From: Bacteroidaceae bacterium
GTDB lineage: Bacteria > Bacteroidota > Bacteroidia > Bacteroidales > Bacteroidaceae
DNA: 45,356 nucleotides
Direction: 5' to 3'
Assembly: GCA_017407905.1 (NCBI GenBank)
Contig: JAFQVS010000050.1
Span: 1 to 45,356 of the forward strand
Under the pieces are notes generated by a model, which was given only the letters and a program-made list of their open reading frames with translations, ran no database searches and had not been told where the DNA came from. Of the stretch, positions 28,188-36,813 are shown piece after piece (within the stretch, counting starts at the first letter, position 1; each line of letters begins with the position of its first letter). Both the position numbers and the translations under genes were made by a program.

Positions 28188-29375
28188 CTATCTTCGGCCG
28201 CCCGCCGCTTGTGGGGTGCCTGTCGGTGCGCTACCTGCTGTCGGTGAATCGGTTTTTAGTCCCAATTCTTCCAATAGGTCGTTGCTTATTATGCTTGCGG
28301 GTGCTCTAAGGGTGGTTATGACCCAGCTTTGTGCTTTCTCGTCCCAATGCTGTGTCGAGATTGTTTGCCACGTTGATGCGATGAACGTGGTGTCGGGCTC
28401 CATCTTTTTTCGGCGCTTGTAGTCGCTTTTCCAATTTTCGCGGTAGTCGTCGGTTATTTCGCAGGTCTCTTTTAGGGTGATGGCCAATTTGTACTCGCCT
28501 GTGCCCCAGCAATCTTTGTATTCATCGGATTCGTCGCGGTAGCCCATATAGGAGCGGGGGACGATAAAACTCTCGCCTGATATTCCGATGGCAGGTGCTT
28601 TTTCTCCATCGCGTATGTAGCGGAAAAATCCTCGTTCGTCGAGACTTTCGGGCTTTATGGGGATTGTAATGCAAAATTCGCCCAATAGCTGGTCTTTTTG
28701 CAGTAGCACAATTTCGTTCATCCACGATGATATTAGTTTAATGTTCATCGTGAGTATGAAATTCTTGCGCTCCTCGAACGAGAATGGTATATCGTATGGC
28801 GAATTTGGTAAATGCGAGTGGGCGGGGCTTAAAATAAACGTGTCTAATACCAACTCGAATTTCGAGTGGTTTACGATGCGATGCAGCTTGGAGCGATCGA
28901 CGTGGCACGAGATATAAAAGACAGTGTCTTTTCCCTCCTTGCGCAGGCAGCCGATGCCGTCGAAGCGCATTCCTTTGGGGTCCATAGCGCCGTCGAACGA
29001 TATTTCTTTGTAGAAGTCGTTTACATCGGATACTGTGCTTATTTTAGTCTCGAAGATGTTCTCTTTTTTTACGCTCTCTTCCCACTCCTTTTTTTGTCGG
29101 GATTTTTTTGTTACCAAAGAGCCCACCGCGTTAACTCCTAAGTCGATGAAAGAGGTTACGTATCCCGATGCGATGCCTTTTCCCGCGCCGATGCCTGCAT
29201 CCATCAAATTACCCATATATCCGCGGGAAATTGCATCGGTCGATTCTGAATATCTTTGGCTAATCTCCTCGCTCAACTCTTCGCTTGTGTATATAAATGT
29301 CTGATATTTAATATTTTGTGCTGTCAGTGTGTGCGATAGCAGCAGGCATAATGCAAAAAGGATGTTTTTTTTCAT
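28188..29375 (-). CDS. Exported protein with glycine-rich hydrophobic segment, first gene of the CHAT operon
   Basis: 395 residues. Signal peptide MKKNILFALCLLLSHTLTA (about 1-19, then QNI). After a polar helix comes a glycine-rich, weakly hydrophobic stretch (about 52-88): GNLMDAGIGAGKGIASGY, then VTSFIDLGVNAVGSLV. Glycines at 3-4 residue spacing recall glycine zippers of membrane-inserting segments. The next about 250 residues are mixed alpha-beta, with cysteines in FDGIGCLR, YISCHVDRS, EFCITI and KDCWGTG. The tail is Gly/Pro/Ala-rich. No known domain recognised. It starts the eight-gene run ending in CHAT copy 2 and has a promoter-like box about 110 bases upstream. Confidence 0.66.
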   Translation of the reverse strand: MKKNILFALCLLLSHTLTAQNIKYQTFIYTSEELSEEISQRYSESTDAISRGYMGNLMDAGIGAGKGIASGYVTSFIDLGVNAVGSLVTKKSRQKKEWEESVKKENIFETKISTVSDVNDFYKEISFDGAMDPKGMRFDGIGCLRKEGKDTVFYISCHVDRSKLHRIVNHSKFELVLDTFILSPAHSHLPNSPYDIPFSFEERKNFILTMNIKLISSWMNEIVLLQKDQLLGEFCITIPIKPESLDERGFFRYIRDGEKAPAIGISGESFIVPRSYMGYRDESDEYKDCWGTGEYKLAITLKETCEITDDYRENWKSDYKRRKKMEPDTTFIASTWQTISTQHWDEKAQSWVITTLRAPASIISNDLLEELGLKTDSPTAGSAPTGTPQAAGGRR

Positions 29376-29485
29376 TGCGGTGTTTTATTTGTAGTGTTAT
29401 TTTTAATAAATTCTTTTCAAATAATGATTATGCGCGGCCTCTCTTCTTTTTATCGGCCTGCTGCGAGGCCGAGCGAAAAGAACTA

Positions 29486-29493
29486 CAAAAATA
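29486..29493 (-). promoter_or_regulatory. Candidate -7 box of the CHAT envelope operon
   Basis: TATTTTTG on the - strand matches TAnnTTTG; no convincing TTTG lies about 20 bases further upstream. The predicted leader of about 105 bases holds a hairpin, TCGGCCT/AGGCCGA (29453-29472). The rest of 29376-29697 has only a weak dyad TGCCAC/GTGGCA (29557-29578), and no gene. Confidence 0.4.
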
Positions 29494-29670
29494 TCAATGA
29501 GATAAATTTAAGCAGTTTCTAAAATAATGTCAAAATTACGGAAAAGTCGGCGAGGCTGCCACTTGTTAAACTGTGGCAATTTATGTAAAAAAAGATTAAC
29601 CCGCAAGAAAATTCAGAAAAAGTTTATGGCGGGGCAGGGGGGGTATGGAAGTTTTATGGAAGAAACAAAA

Positions 29671-29692
29671 AAGGCAACCTTAAAAGGTTGCC
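29671..29692 (-). terminator. Intrinsic terminator of the tRNA-Asn transcript
   Basis: GGCAACC (29673-29679) and GGTTGCC (29686-29692) make a 7-bp stem extended by A-T pairs; on the - strand a run of T follows. It lies directly after the second tRNA and would also work in the other direction, isolating the CHAT operon. Confidence 0.8.
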
Positions 29693-29697
29693 TTTTG

Positions 29698-29771
29698 CTC
29701 TTCAGGTAGGACTTGAACCTACGACCCCCTGATTAACAGTCAGGTGCTCTAACCGACTGAGCTACTGAAGA
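29698..29771 (-). tRNA. tRNA-Asn (anticodon GTT), copy 2
   Basis: 74 nt on the - strand. The acceptor arms TCTTCAG and CTGAAGA pair fully, the discriminator base is G, the anticodon loop CTGTTAA gives GTT, and the T-loop is GTTCAAGT. CCA is not encoded. Its sequence is identical to the other copy. Confidence 0.95.
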
Positions 29772-29810
29772 ATATGTGTCAAACTTTTTTGGATTGCTGC
29801 GGCCTTTTTG

Positions 29811-29884
29811 CTCTTCAGGTAGGACTTGAACCTACGACCCCCTGATTAACAGTCAGGTGCTCTAACCGACTGAGCTACTGAAGA
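29811..29884 (-). tRNA. tRNA-Asn (anticodon GTT), copy 1
   Basis: Identical 74-nt gene, 39 bases upstream of the other in the direction of transcription, so both probably come from one precursor. Cloverleaf arms and anticodon as in the second copy. Confidence 0.95.
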
Positions 29885-29913
29885 ATTTTAACGACCTTTC
29901 TCGTTTGACGATG

Positions 29914-29945
29914 CAAAAGTACTACATCTTTTTTTTACAGCCAAG
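29914..29945 (-). promoter_or_regulatory. Promoter of the tRNA-Asn pair
   Basis: On the - strand CTTG (29942-29945) and, after 20 bases, TACTTTTG (29914-29921) match the Bacteroidetes pattern, placing the start about 20 to 25 bases ahead of the first tRNA. Confidence 0.5.
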
Positions 29946-30047
29946 AAAAAACGCATTTTTTTTTGAAAAAATCGTCAATTAGTATAAAATGCACCCTTTT
30001 TAGTTTAAAATAACCCGAAAAAGAGTGGTAAAAGAGACGAAATAGTG

Positions 30048-30055
30048 TATCTTCG
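30048..30055 (+). promoter_or_regulatory. Candidate -7 box of the S41 protease gene
   Basis: TATCTTCG followed by CGGCA lies 30 bases ahead of the start codon. It is the same TTCG-type box seen ahead of the 17499 gene. No clear -33 element is visible. Confidence 0.4.
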
Positions 30056-30085
30056 CGGCAATAAACAGTAAATACCTCTATTATT

Positions 30086-31762
30086 ATGCGCAAAAGAGTA
30101 CCTTTTATAGTGTTTCCGTTGGCGGTGCTGACGCTCATAACTCTGCTCTCGTTCAGCAACGACCGACGTAAATTCCGCCTGTCGCAACAATTGAATATCT
30201 TTAATTCCATAATCAGGGAGCTCGACCTTTTTTATGTCGATACAATTGCACCCGAGAAGATTATTAAGGATGGAATTGATGCTATGCTCGAAAAATTAGA
30301 CCCTTATACAGTCTATTATTCGGCCGATGAGGCTGACGAATTGAAAATGATGATTACCGGAAAATATGCGGGAATAGGCTCTATGATACGTTTCCACGGG
30401 GAGAAAAACACAACCGTCATTGCCGAGCCATACGATAATATGCCTGCTGCAAAGGCCGGACTTTTAATAGGCGATGCGCTGTTGAGCGTCAACGGACAGG
30501 ATGTGCGGGGAATGTCAACCGACAGTGTCAGCAATCTTTTGCGGGGCGAGCCGGGCACTAAGCTCAAACTCGAAATTGAGCGTCCGGGACGCAAAAAACC
30601 ACTCACGGTAACCCTTGAGCGTGCGACGATTACGCTGCCGCCCATTCCTTACTATGGTATTCTGCGCGACAGTATAGGATACATTCTCTTCGAGAGTTTC
30701 ACCGAGAATTGCTCTAAGGATATGCGCCGCGCAATTGTCGATTTAAAAGGACGCGGTGCAAAATCATTCATCATCGACCTCAGAGGCAACGGCGGAGGCT
30801 CGTTGCAGGAGTCTGTGAATATCGTCAATCTGTTTGTGCCAAAAGGCAAGGTAATCGTTACCACAAAGGGTAAGACAAAGCAGGCACACGAGGAGTATAA
30901 GACAACGCGCGAGCCCATCGACACATCCTCGCCGCTTGTGATTCTTGTAGATGGACAGACTGCCTCGGCCGCCGAGATTCTGGCTGGCTCGTTGCAGGAT
31001 TTTGACCGCGCGGTGATTGTCGGCTCGCGCACGTACGGCAAGGGCCTTGTGCAGACGACACGCTCGTTACCCGGCAACGCTTATCTGAAACTGACAACCT
31101 CGAAATATTATATTCCCAGCGGACGCTGCGTGCAGGCGCTCGACTACAGCCATCGCAGCAGCGACGGAACGGCGCAGCGCATCCCCGACAGCCTCACAAA
31201 TGTCTTTCACACACTCGCCGGCCGCGAGGTGCGCGACGGTGGCGGCATACGTCCCGACGTCGAGCCCAAGAGCGAGGAACTTACAACGCTGCTCTTCTAC
31301 ATTATGCAGGATATGACAATGTTCGACTATGCAACGGAGTATCGTTTGCGATACGATACAATTGCACCGGCCGAGATTTTTGAACTGAGCGACGACGATT
31401 ATAAACTGTTCAAAGACAAGCTTATTGCCAGCGGATTCAGCTACGATATGCACAGCATCAGAATGCTGAAACAGCTTAAGGAGATGATAAAATTCGAGGG
31501 CTACGAGGAGGTTGCAAAGGATGATATTGCCTCGCTCGAAGGGAAATTGCAGCATAATCTGGGGCACGCGCTCGAACACTTCTCGGATGACGTTAAGATG
31601 CTCTTGTGCGACGAGATTGTGAAGCGTTACTATGGTCAGAAGGGTGGGATTGTGTATGGATTGCGCGCCGATAAGGATATTGAGGAGTGCTTCGGCATTC
31701 TCGCAGACGGCGAGCGTTACAGCAGCATTCTATCGCCCAAAAGTGCCGCTTTAGGGGAGTAA
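30086..31762 (+). CDS. S41 family C-terminal processing peptidase
   Basis: A 558-residue carboxyl-terminal (tail-specific) protease of the CtpA/Prc type, which degrades or trims periplasmic proteins from the C-terminus. An N-terminal signal or anchor (about 5-21) exports it. A PDZ domain (about 85-170) includes PAAKAGLLIGDALLSVNGQD. The serine-lysine dyad is S294 in GQTASAAEILAG and K319 in GSRTYGKGLVQ, the 25-residue spacing usual for the family. Residues about 400-558 form an extra helical C-terminal region found in Bacteroidota members. It stands alone on the + strand, divergent from the tRNA genes, with a terminator shared with the S9 gene. Confidence 0.93.
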   Translation: MRKRVPFIVFPLAVLTLITLLSFSNDRRKFRLSQQLNIFNSIIRELDLFYVDTIAPEKIIKDGIDAMLEKLDPYTVYYSADEADELKMMITGKYAGIGSMIRFHGEKNTTVIAEPYDNMPAAKAGLLIGDALLSVNGQDVRGMSTDSVSNLLRGEPGTKLKLEIERPGRKKPLTVTLERATITLPPIPYYGILRDSIGYILFESFTENCSKDMRRAIVDLKGRGAKSFIIDLRGNGGGSLQESVNIVNLFVPKGKVIVTTKGKTKQAHEEYKTTREPIDTSSPLVILVDGQTASAAEILAGSLQDFDRAVIVGSRTYGKGLVQTTRSLPGNAYLKLTTSKYYIPSGRCVQALDYSHRSSDGTAQRIPDSLTNVFHTLAGREVRDGGGIRPDVEPKSEELTTLLFYIMQDMTMFDYATEYRLRYDTIAPAEIFELSDDDYKLFKDKLIASGFSYDMHSIRMLKQLKEMIKFEGYEEVAKDDIASLEGKLQHNLGHALEHFSDDVKMLLCDEIVKRYYGQKGGIVYGLRADKDIEECFGILADGERYSSILSPKSAALGE

Positions 31763-31909
31763 TTTCGCCCCCTACGGCTGCAAAAGAATGGCGCCCGATG
31801 GCTCTTGCGGCAAAATGTGTCTCCTGTTACTCGGCGGTGCGTGGGATGGTTGTTTGCTTTTTGCAGAATCGGCTTTTTCTTTTCTATGGTCGGCAGATGA
31901 ATAAACAAC

Positions 31910-31966
31910 CGAGGCTTACTCTTTTCCTTATCGCCCGATTGCGGATAAGGGCCCGAGTAAGCCTCG
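31910..31966. terminator. Large bidirectional hairpin between convergent S41 and S9 genes
   Basis: CGAGGCTTACTC (31910-31921) pairs perfectly with GAGTAAGCCTCG (31955-31966), and a second stem CCTTATC (31926-31932)/GATAAGG (31944-31950) nests inside. T-rich sequence follows on both strands, though without a long T-run. The rest of the 246-bp gap 31763-32008 holds nothing I can name. Confidence 0.7.
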
Positions 31967-32008
31967 TATTTTAGAGCCGAAATTGGCCTCGTGAATATAA
32001 AATGATTA

Positions 32009-34504
32009 TTAGTCGTTGTTCATTTCAATTATATCAACCTCGCACTCTTGCGACTCGCCCAACAGATGCTTGCTGAAAAAGTCGGCCATCTTCCAGAAGA
32101 AAAATTCGTCCATTGAGCCGAAGCCGTGGCGCTGTCCGGGCAGATAGAGCATCTCGAAGCGCTTCTTGGCGTTGATAAGGGCGTTGACTACGCGCGTGGT
32201 GTTGGCCGGATGCACGTTGTTGTCCATATCTCCCGTTACCAGCAGCAGATGACCTTTCAGACGCTCGGCAAGCGCTTGGTTGGTGCTTATGTTGTAGGCG
32301 AATGTGGTGTCGTTCTCGGCAATATTCTCCTTTTCTTTGATGTTCTCTTTTATTCCGTGGTGTTTCTCGCTCCACCAATTGTTGTAGATGCGATTGTCGT
32401 GGTTGCCGGCGCACGATACGGCCACTTTGAAAAAGTCGTTGTAGGTGAGAATGGCTGCCGTTGACATAAAGCCGCCGCCCGAGTGGCCGTGGATGCCCAC
32501 TTTATCGCCGTCGATGAAACTGTGGCGGGCAATGAGTTGCTGGGCTGCCACTTTCTTGTCGGCGAGGCCATAGTCGCGCAGATTGCCGTATCCGAAATTG
32601 TGGTACCATTTGCTGCGGTTGGGGTGGCCGCCGCGATTGCCCACGGTTATTACTATAAAGCCCATCTGTGCGAGGCGGTCGATGCGGTTCATTCCACTCG
32701 ACCAGCTTTCGTTGACAGCCTCGGTCTGCGGGCCGGGATAGACGTACTCGATGAGCGGGTAGCGCTTTGTGGAGTCGAAGTCGAAGGGTTTGTACATTAC
32801 TCCGTAAAGGTCGGTGATGCCGTCGGCGGCTTTTACGGTGAAGCGCTCGGGGTATTTGTAGCCTGCTGCAAAGAACTCTCTGAGGTCGGCCGTGGCAAGA
32901 TGGAGGCCCTTTTTGCCGCGCTTGCCATAGACGTTGTTGACGGGGGCTGTATCGACGCGCGATGCGGTTACGACGAATGCCTCGCCATTCTCGGCTGCCG
33001 AGAGGCTGCTGATGTTGGTGTCGCCCTCGTCAATCTGCTTGAGGCCGCTACCGTCGAAATTGACGCTGAAAAGGTGTTGGTAGTAGGGGTTTTCGCCTTT
33101 GTTGTAGCCACAGGCGGTAAAGTAGATTTTTTTCTCTTTCTCGTTGACGGCAACGACCTCTTCGACGTGGTAGGCGCCATCGGTGATTGCGTTCTTTAGT
33201 GTGCCGTCGGCGTTGTACATATAGAGCATTGCCCAGCCGGTGCGCTCGGACCATTGGATAAATTCCCTGCCGTTGTTGATGAGCTTGATGGGGCGGCTCT
33301 CGATGCTGGTGTTCATCTGCTCGCGTACGACGGTGGTGGCGCTGTCGCCATCGACCGATACGTAGCATACCTCTATTTTCTTAAGGTCGCGGCTGCGGCG
33401 CTCGAAATAGAAGCCTTTTTCGTCGCCCAGCCACAGGCTTTTGTATGTGGGTGCGTGGCGCTCGGCTGCTGTCAGGGGTTTGCGGTAGATTGATACATAT
33501 TGGTGCTTGAATTGCGCAATGTCAATCATTTTGCTTGTCTTGTCTTGGAAATTGAAAAGCTCCATCGTTATTACGGGCGAGTCTTCGCCGGGCATCTGGT
33601 AGCGGTATGTTTCGAGCTTGGGACGAGGGTTGCTGAGTGAGTTTATTACCCACATTTTCGATAGTATGGAGTCGGCGCGGTGGGTTATGACAAAGTGGCG
33701 CGAGTCGGGGCTCCACTGTGCGCTGATGCGGTGGCGCTTGGTGCTGTCGTGCTGCTCGTCGAGCGAGTGGTAGGCATAGCAGCGGTTGGGGCGACCGTTG
33801 AATGTGAGCCGATGCTCGACGACGGTGCTGTCCTTCTCCCATAGGCGCAGTTTATCGACATCCTCGCGCGACATATACCAGATGTCGTAGTTTTTCTCGT
33901 AGATGGCATATTGGCCGTCGGGCGAGAAGTTGGCCCACCCGGGGTATTTGGGGTAGAGGTCGTCAATCTCGTCTTTTGTGCGCTCGCTCAGAAGGCCTGT
34001 CTCAATGTCGTACTCGAAGTAAAAGGTCTTGTTCTCTTTCTTACCTTTGTTGGCTTTTATCTTGGCGCTGTCGGTGCGCTCGTGGCGGGGTAGCTCGCGG
34101 GGTACTTCGAGCTTGGAGCGTATGTCGATGCGCAGATAGCGGTCGTCGCGTATGTCGCTTATTGACACGGGGGCGTGCTGTGCGTCGTAGGGGTCTTGTG
34201 TGCGCAGGGTTATCTCTTTGGCCATCCACTCCATATTCCACAGCTCTTTTTGGGTGCCTTTTACTGCATCGACAAGGTAGAAGCGCTTGCCGTTTGTGTC
34301 GCTCCACGAGTAAACGAAGCGGCGGCCGTCCGAGAACCACATTGGCTGCACGCGCGTCTGTTTAACCATTCGGCTTATCTTGTTGGGCGAGAAGCGCTCG
34401 GCAAGGGCGTAGTTGGGGCGCACTCTGTTGTCGTCGGTCTGTGCCTTGATGGTCGATGCTGCAAGCAGCAGTGGGAGTGCGGCTAATAAAAGTATTTTCT
34501 TCAT
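32009..34504 (-). CDS. S9 family dipeptidyl-peptidase (prolyl oligopeptidase type)
   Basis: An 831-residue exported serine peptidase. Signal peptide MKKILLLAALPLLLAASTIKA. A DPPIV-type beta-propeller domain (about 100-540) is followed by an alpha/beta hydrolase domain. The triad is S675 in GHSGGGFMS, D761 in GDMDNNVHP and H793 in GQRHGFG, with serine-aspartate-histidine spacing close to that of DPP-IV. Such enzymes trim dipeptides, often after proline or alanine, from periplasmic peptides taken up as nutrients. It starts 28 bases after the serine dehydratase gene stops, so the two may share a transcript. Confidence 0.94.
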   Translation of the reverse strand: MKKILLLAALPLLLAASTIKAQTDDNRVRPNYALAERFSPNKISRMVKQTRVQPMWFSDGRRFVYSWSDTNGKRFYLVDAVKGTQKELWNMEWMAKEITLRTQDPYDAQHAPVSISDIRDDRYLRIDIRSKLEVPRELPRHERTDSAKIKANKGKKENKTFYFEYDIETGLLSERTKDEIDDLYPKYPGWANFSPDGQYAIYEKNYDIWYMSREDVDKLRLWEKDSTVVEHRLTFNGRPNRCYAYHSLDEQHDSTKRHRISAQWSPDSRHFVITHRADSILSKMWVINSLSNPRPKLETYRYQMPGEDSPVITMELFNFQDKTSKMIDIAQFKHQYVSIYRKPLTAAERHAPTYKSLWLGDEKGFYFERRSRDLKKIEVCYVSVDGDSATTVVREQMNTSIESRPIKLINNGREFIQWSERTGWAMLYMYNADGTLKNAITDGAYHVEEVVAVNEKEKKIYFTACGYNKGENPYYQHLFSVNFDGSGLKQIDEGDTNISSLSAAENGEAFVVTASRVDTAPVNNVYGKRGKKGLHLATADLREFFAAGYKYPERFTVKAADGITDLYGVMYKPFDFDSTKRYPLIEYVYPGPQTEAVNESWSSGMNRIDRLAQMGFIVITVGNRGGHPNRSKWYHNFGYGNLRDYGLADKKVAAQQLIARHSFIDGDKVGIHGHSGGGFMSTAAILTYNDFFKVAVSCAGNHDNRIYNNWWSEKHHGIKENIKEKENIAENDTTFAYNISTNQALAERLKGHLLLVTGDMDNNVHPANTTRVVNALINAKKRFEMLYLPGQRHGFGSMDEFFFWKMADFFSKHLLGESQECEVDIIEMNND

Positions 34505-34532
34505 AGTGTGCTATTGTGTTGTTTTTCTTTTC

Positions 34533-35753
34533 TTATTCCTGAGACTTTTTCTTGCGTTTTTTTGTGTCTATCTTGGCGATTCCTCCCGTCGAGGTCTCTT
34601 TGTAGAGGCTGGGGAGGTCGTGGCCCGTCTCGCGCATTACCTCGACGATGCGGTCGTAGTCAATCTTGTGTTTGCCGTCGGATAGGGTGGCGTAGGTGCA
34701 GGCGTCTAATGCGCGCGATGCGGCAATGGCGTTGCGCTCGATGCAGGGTACTTGGACAAGGCCGCACATTGGGTCGCAGGTTAGTCCCAAATGGTGCTCA
34801 AGGCCCATCTCGGCGGCATACTCAATCTGTGTTATTGTGCCGCCGAAGAGCTGACAGGCTGCTGCGGCTGCCATTGCGCAGGCCACTCCCACCTCGCCCT
34901 GACAGCCAACGTCGGCGCCCGAGATTGAGGCGTTCTCTTTGGCTATATTGCCGAATAGTCCGGCGGTGGCTATCGCACGCAGAATGCGCGGTTCGCTGCT
35001 GATGTGCTCTTGCGATAGATGGTACAGCACGGCGGGCAGTACTCCGCACGAGCCGCAGGTGGGGGCTGTTACCACTTTCGAGCCGCTGGCGTTCTCTTCG
35101 CTTGTGGCAAGGGCGTAGGCATATACTTTGGCCTTGCTGCGCACCGACGAGGTGTATGAGGCTGCTTTCAGTAGGTAGGTGCAGGCCTTGCGCTGTATGC
35201 CGAGGCCGCCGGGGAGCACGCCCTCGTGTTCGAGGCCGCGTCGGATGGTCTCTTTCATCGTCTCCCACACCTCGGAGAGAAAATCCCAAATTTCGGGGCC
35301 TTCGTATTTCTCGACATACTCCCAATAGCTGCATCCTGTCTCGTCGCACCACTCCATAATTTCGTGCAGGGTAGTCAGGGGGTAAATGTCGGCCTCGCTC
35401 TTGCGGGTGTGCTCGTTGGCAAGTTCGCCGCCGCCTATGCTGTATATCACCCACTCGTCGATGGGCTTTCCATCTTTTATGCCCTCGAATTTCATTCCGT
35501 TGGGGTGAAAGGGCAGAAAGACCTTCGGCTCCCAAATGAGCTCAAGAGGGGCAATGGGTTCGAGCACCTCGATGATGGCTTTGTCGGTCATATGGCCCTC
35601 GCCTGTGGCTGCAAGGCTGCCGTAGAGTGTTACACGATAGGAATCGACATTGGGGCAGCGCAGGGCAAACTCTTTTGCTGCGCGGTTGGGACCCATTGTG
35701 TGGCTGCTCGACGGGCCGAGCCCTATTCTGAAGAGTGAACGTAGAGATTTCAT
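34533..35753 (-). CDS. sdaA: L-serine ammonia-lyase (iron-sulfur, single chain)
   Basis: It converts L-serine to pyruvate and ammonia using an oxygen-sensitive 4Fe-4S cluster. The 406-residue protein holds the beta domain first (GIGPSSSHTMGPNRAA) and the catalytic alpha domain after (APTCGSCGVLPAVL). The expected cluster ligands are C284 in GCQGEVG and C326 and C337 in CDPMCGLVQVPC, with the 42 and 11 residue spacing of the family. Its need for a 4Fe-4S cluster links it in function to the suf genes in this window. It is divergent from the RmlD-like gene. The -7-like box TATTTTCG lies at 35791-35798 (-). Confidence 0.95.
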   Translation of the reverse strand: MKSLRSLFRIGLGPSSSHTMGPNRAAKEFALRCPNVDSYRVTLYGSLAATGEGHMTDKAIIEVLEPIAPLELIWEPKVFLPFHPNGMKFEGIKDGKPIDEWVIYSIGGGELANEHTRKSEADIYPLTTLHEIMEWCDETGCSYWEYVEKYEGPEIWDFLSEVWETMKETIRRGLEHEGVLPGGLGIQRKACTYLLKAASYTSSVRSKAKVYAYALATSEENASGSKVVTAPTCGSCGVLPAVLYHLSQEHISSEPRILRAIATAGLFGNIAKENASISGADVGCQGEVGVACAMAAAAACQLFGGTITQIEYAAEMGLEHHLGLTCDPMCGLVQVPCIERNAIAASRALDACTYATLSDGKHKIDYDRIVEVMRETGHDLPSLYKETSTGGIAKIDTKKRKKKSQE

Positions 35754-35790
35754 TTTGTTTCTTTATTTTCGGTTGTAAAAGTTTATTATG

Positions 35791-35798
35791 CGAAAATA
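35791..35798 (-). promoter_or_regulatory. Candidate -7 box of sdaA
   Basis: TATTTTCG on the - strand, 37 bases ahead of the start codon. The -33 element is not clear. Confidence 0.35.
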
Positions 35799-35882
35799 CA
35801 ATATTTATTGTTATTCGAGGGCTGTTTTTGAGGAAATTATTCCTTAATGCTGTTCATTTTTTCTTACTTAACTTTTTTTGTT

Positions 35883-35890
35883 TATTTTCG
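35883..35890 (+). promoter_or_regulatory. Candidate -7 box of the RmlD-like gene
   Basis: TATTTTCG followed by CCGCAG, 20 bases ahead of the ATG; TTTT lies about 20 bases upstream in the -33 position. The same box occurs on the other strand for the divergent sdaA. Confidence 0.4.
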
Positions 35891-35910
35891 CCGCAGATAA
35901 AAGTTATATT

Positions 35911-36777
35911 ATGCAGACTATTTTGATTACAGGGGCGAGCGGATTTGTGGGCAGCCGCTTCTTTAGACGTTGGGCGGGGGAATATACCATTCTTGCCCCC
36001 TCGCACGCCGAGCTTGATATTACCGACCGCGCCTCGGTCGAGGGTTATTTTGCGTTTCATACGCCGCAGACGGTGCTGCATCTTGCTGCTCTCTCGAACA
36101 CGGCTTATTGCGAGCAGCACCCCGAGGAGAGTTACAAGGTGAATGTCCTCGGCACCGAGAATCTTGCTCGTGCGGCTGCGGCCCGCGGAATAAAATTTGT
36201 CTTTTTTTCGAGCGACCAAATTTATAATGGAAATTTGGAGACGGGGCTTTTGAGCGAGTGTGTGGCCGTGGCCCCCGAGAATCACTACGGTCGCCATAAA
36301 TTGCTTGCCGAGCAAAGGGCTTTTGAACACGCTCCCGACGCTGTTGCTCTGCGTGCAACGTGGATGTACGACGACGAGCGCGAGGGGCTGCCCGTTCACC
36401 CAAATTTTGTAATGAATTTCCAAAGGGCGCTGCACGAGGGTGCGCAGCTGACTTTCCCCGTGCGCGAGTATCGCGGAATTACGTGGGTGAAAGAGGCGGT
36501 GGAGTTTCTGCCGCGCACATTCTCGCTTGCGGGCGGGGTGTATAATTATGGTGCTGAGAATCGTCTGAATACCTACGAGACTGCCTGCTGCTATTTTGAA
36601 ATGTTGGGCCGCAGCGAACGCCCCGAGAGTGTTATAATTGCCGACGCCGACCGTTACCCCGAACACGAACGCAATATTGCAATCTCGAACGAGAAAATAT
36701 TTGCGGCGTCGAACGGGGCAATCTTCTTTAGCGACACGCTCGACGGACTGCGTATTTTTGCCGAGAGCCGAAAATAA
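35911..36777 (+). CDS. RmlD-like NAD(P)-dependent sugar-nucleotide reductase
   Basis: 288 residues, an extended short-chain dehydrogenase. The Rossmann motif GASGFVGS (8-15) binds NAD(P); the catalytic Y126-x-x-x-K130 lies in HYGRHK; the serine partner is near FFSSDQIYNG. This pattern fits dTDP-4-dehydrorhamnose reductase (RmlD), but no rmlA/B/C neighbour is present, so the substrate is open and I give no gene symbol. The start at the ATG is chosen over a TTG 33 bases upstream because the Rossmann strand begins three residues in. Confidence 0.85.
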   Translation: MQTILITGASGFVGSRFFRRWAGEYTILAPSHAELDITDRASVEGYFAFHTPQTVLHLAALSNTAYCEQHPEESYKVNVLGTENLARAAAARGIKFVFFSSDQIYNGNLETGLLSECVAVAPENHYGRHKLLAEQRAFEHAPDAVALRATWMYDDEREGLPVHPNFVMNFQRALHEGAQLTFPVREYRGITWVKEAVEFLPRTFSLAGGVYNYGAENRLNTYETACCYFEMLGRSERPESVIIADADRYPEHERNIAISNEKIFAASNGAIFFSDTLDGLRIFAESRK

Positions 36778-36813
36778 TTTGTTTGCTCGTGTGGGGCTTT
36801 TAAATTTGTATGC

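Noticed and set aside
29376-29697. Integrase or transposase remnant next to the tRNA-Asn genes
   Set aside because: No coding frame in this interval resembles such enzymes; only a promoter-like box and weak dyads are visible.
35911-36777. Member of a dTDP-rhamnose operon
   Set aside because: No rmlA, rmlB or rmlC gene flanks it, so the family call was kept at RmlD-like and no pathway was claimed.
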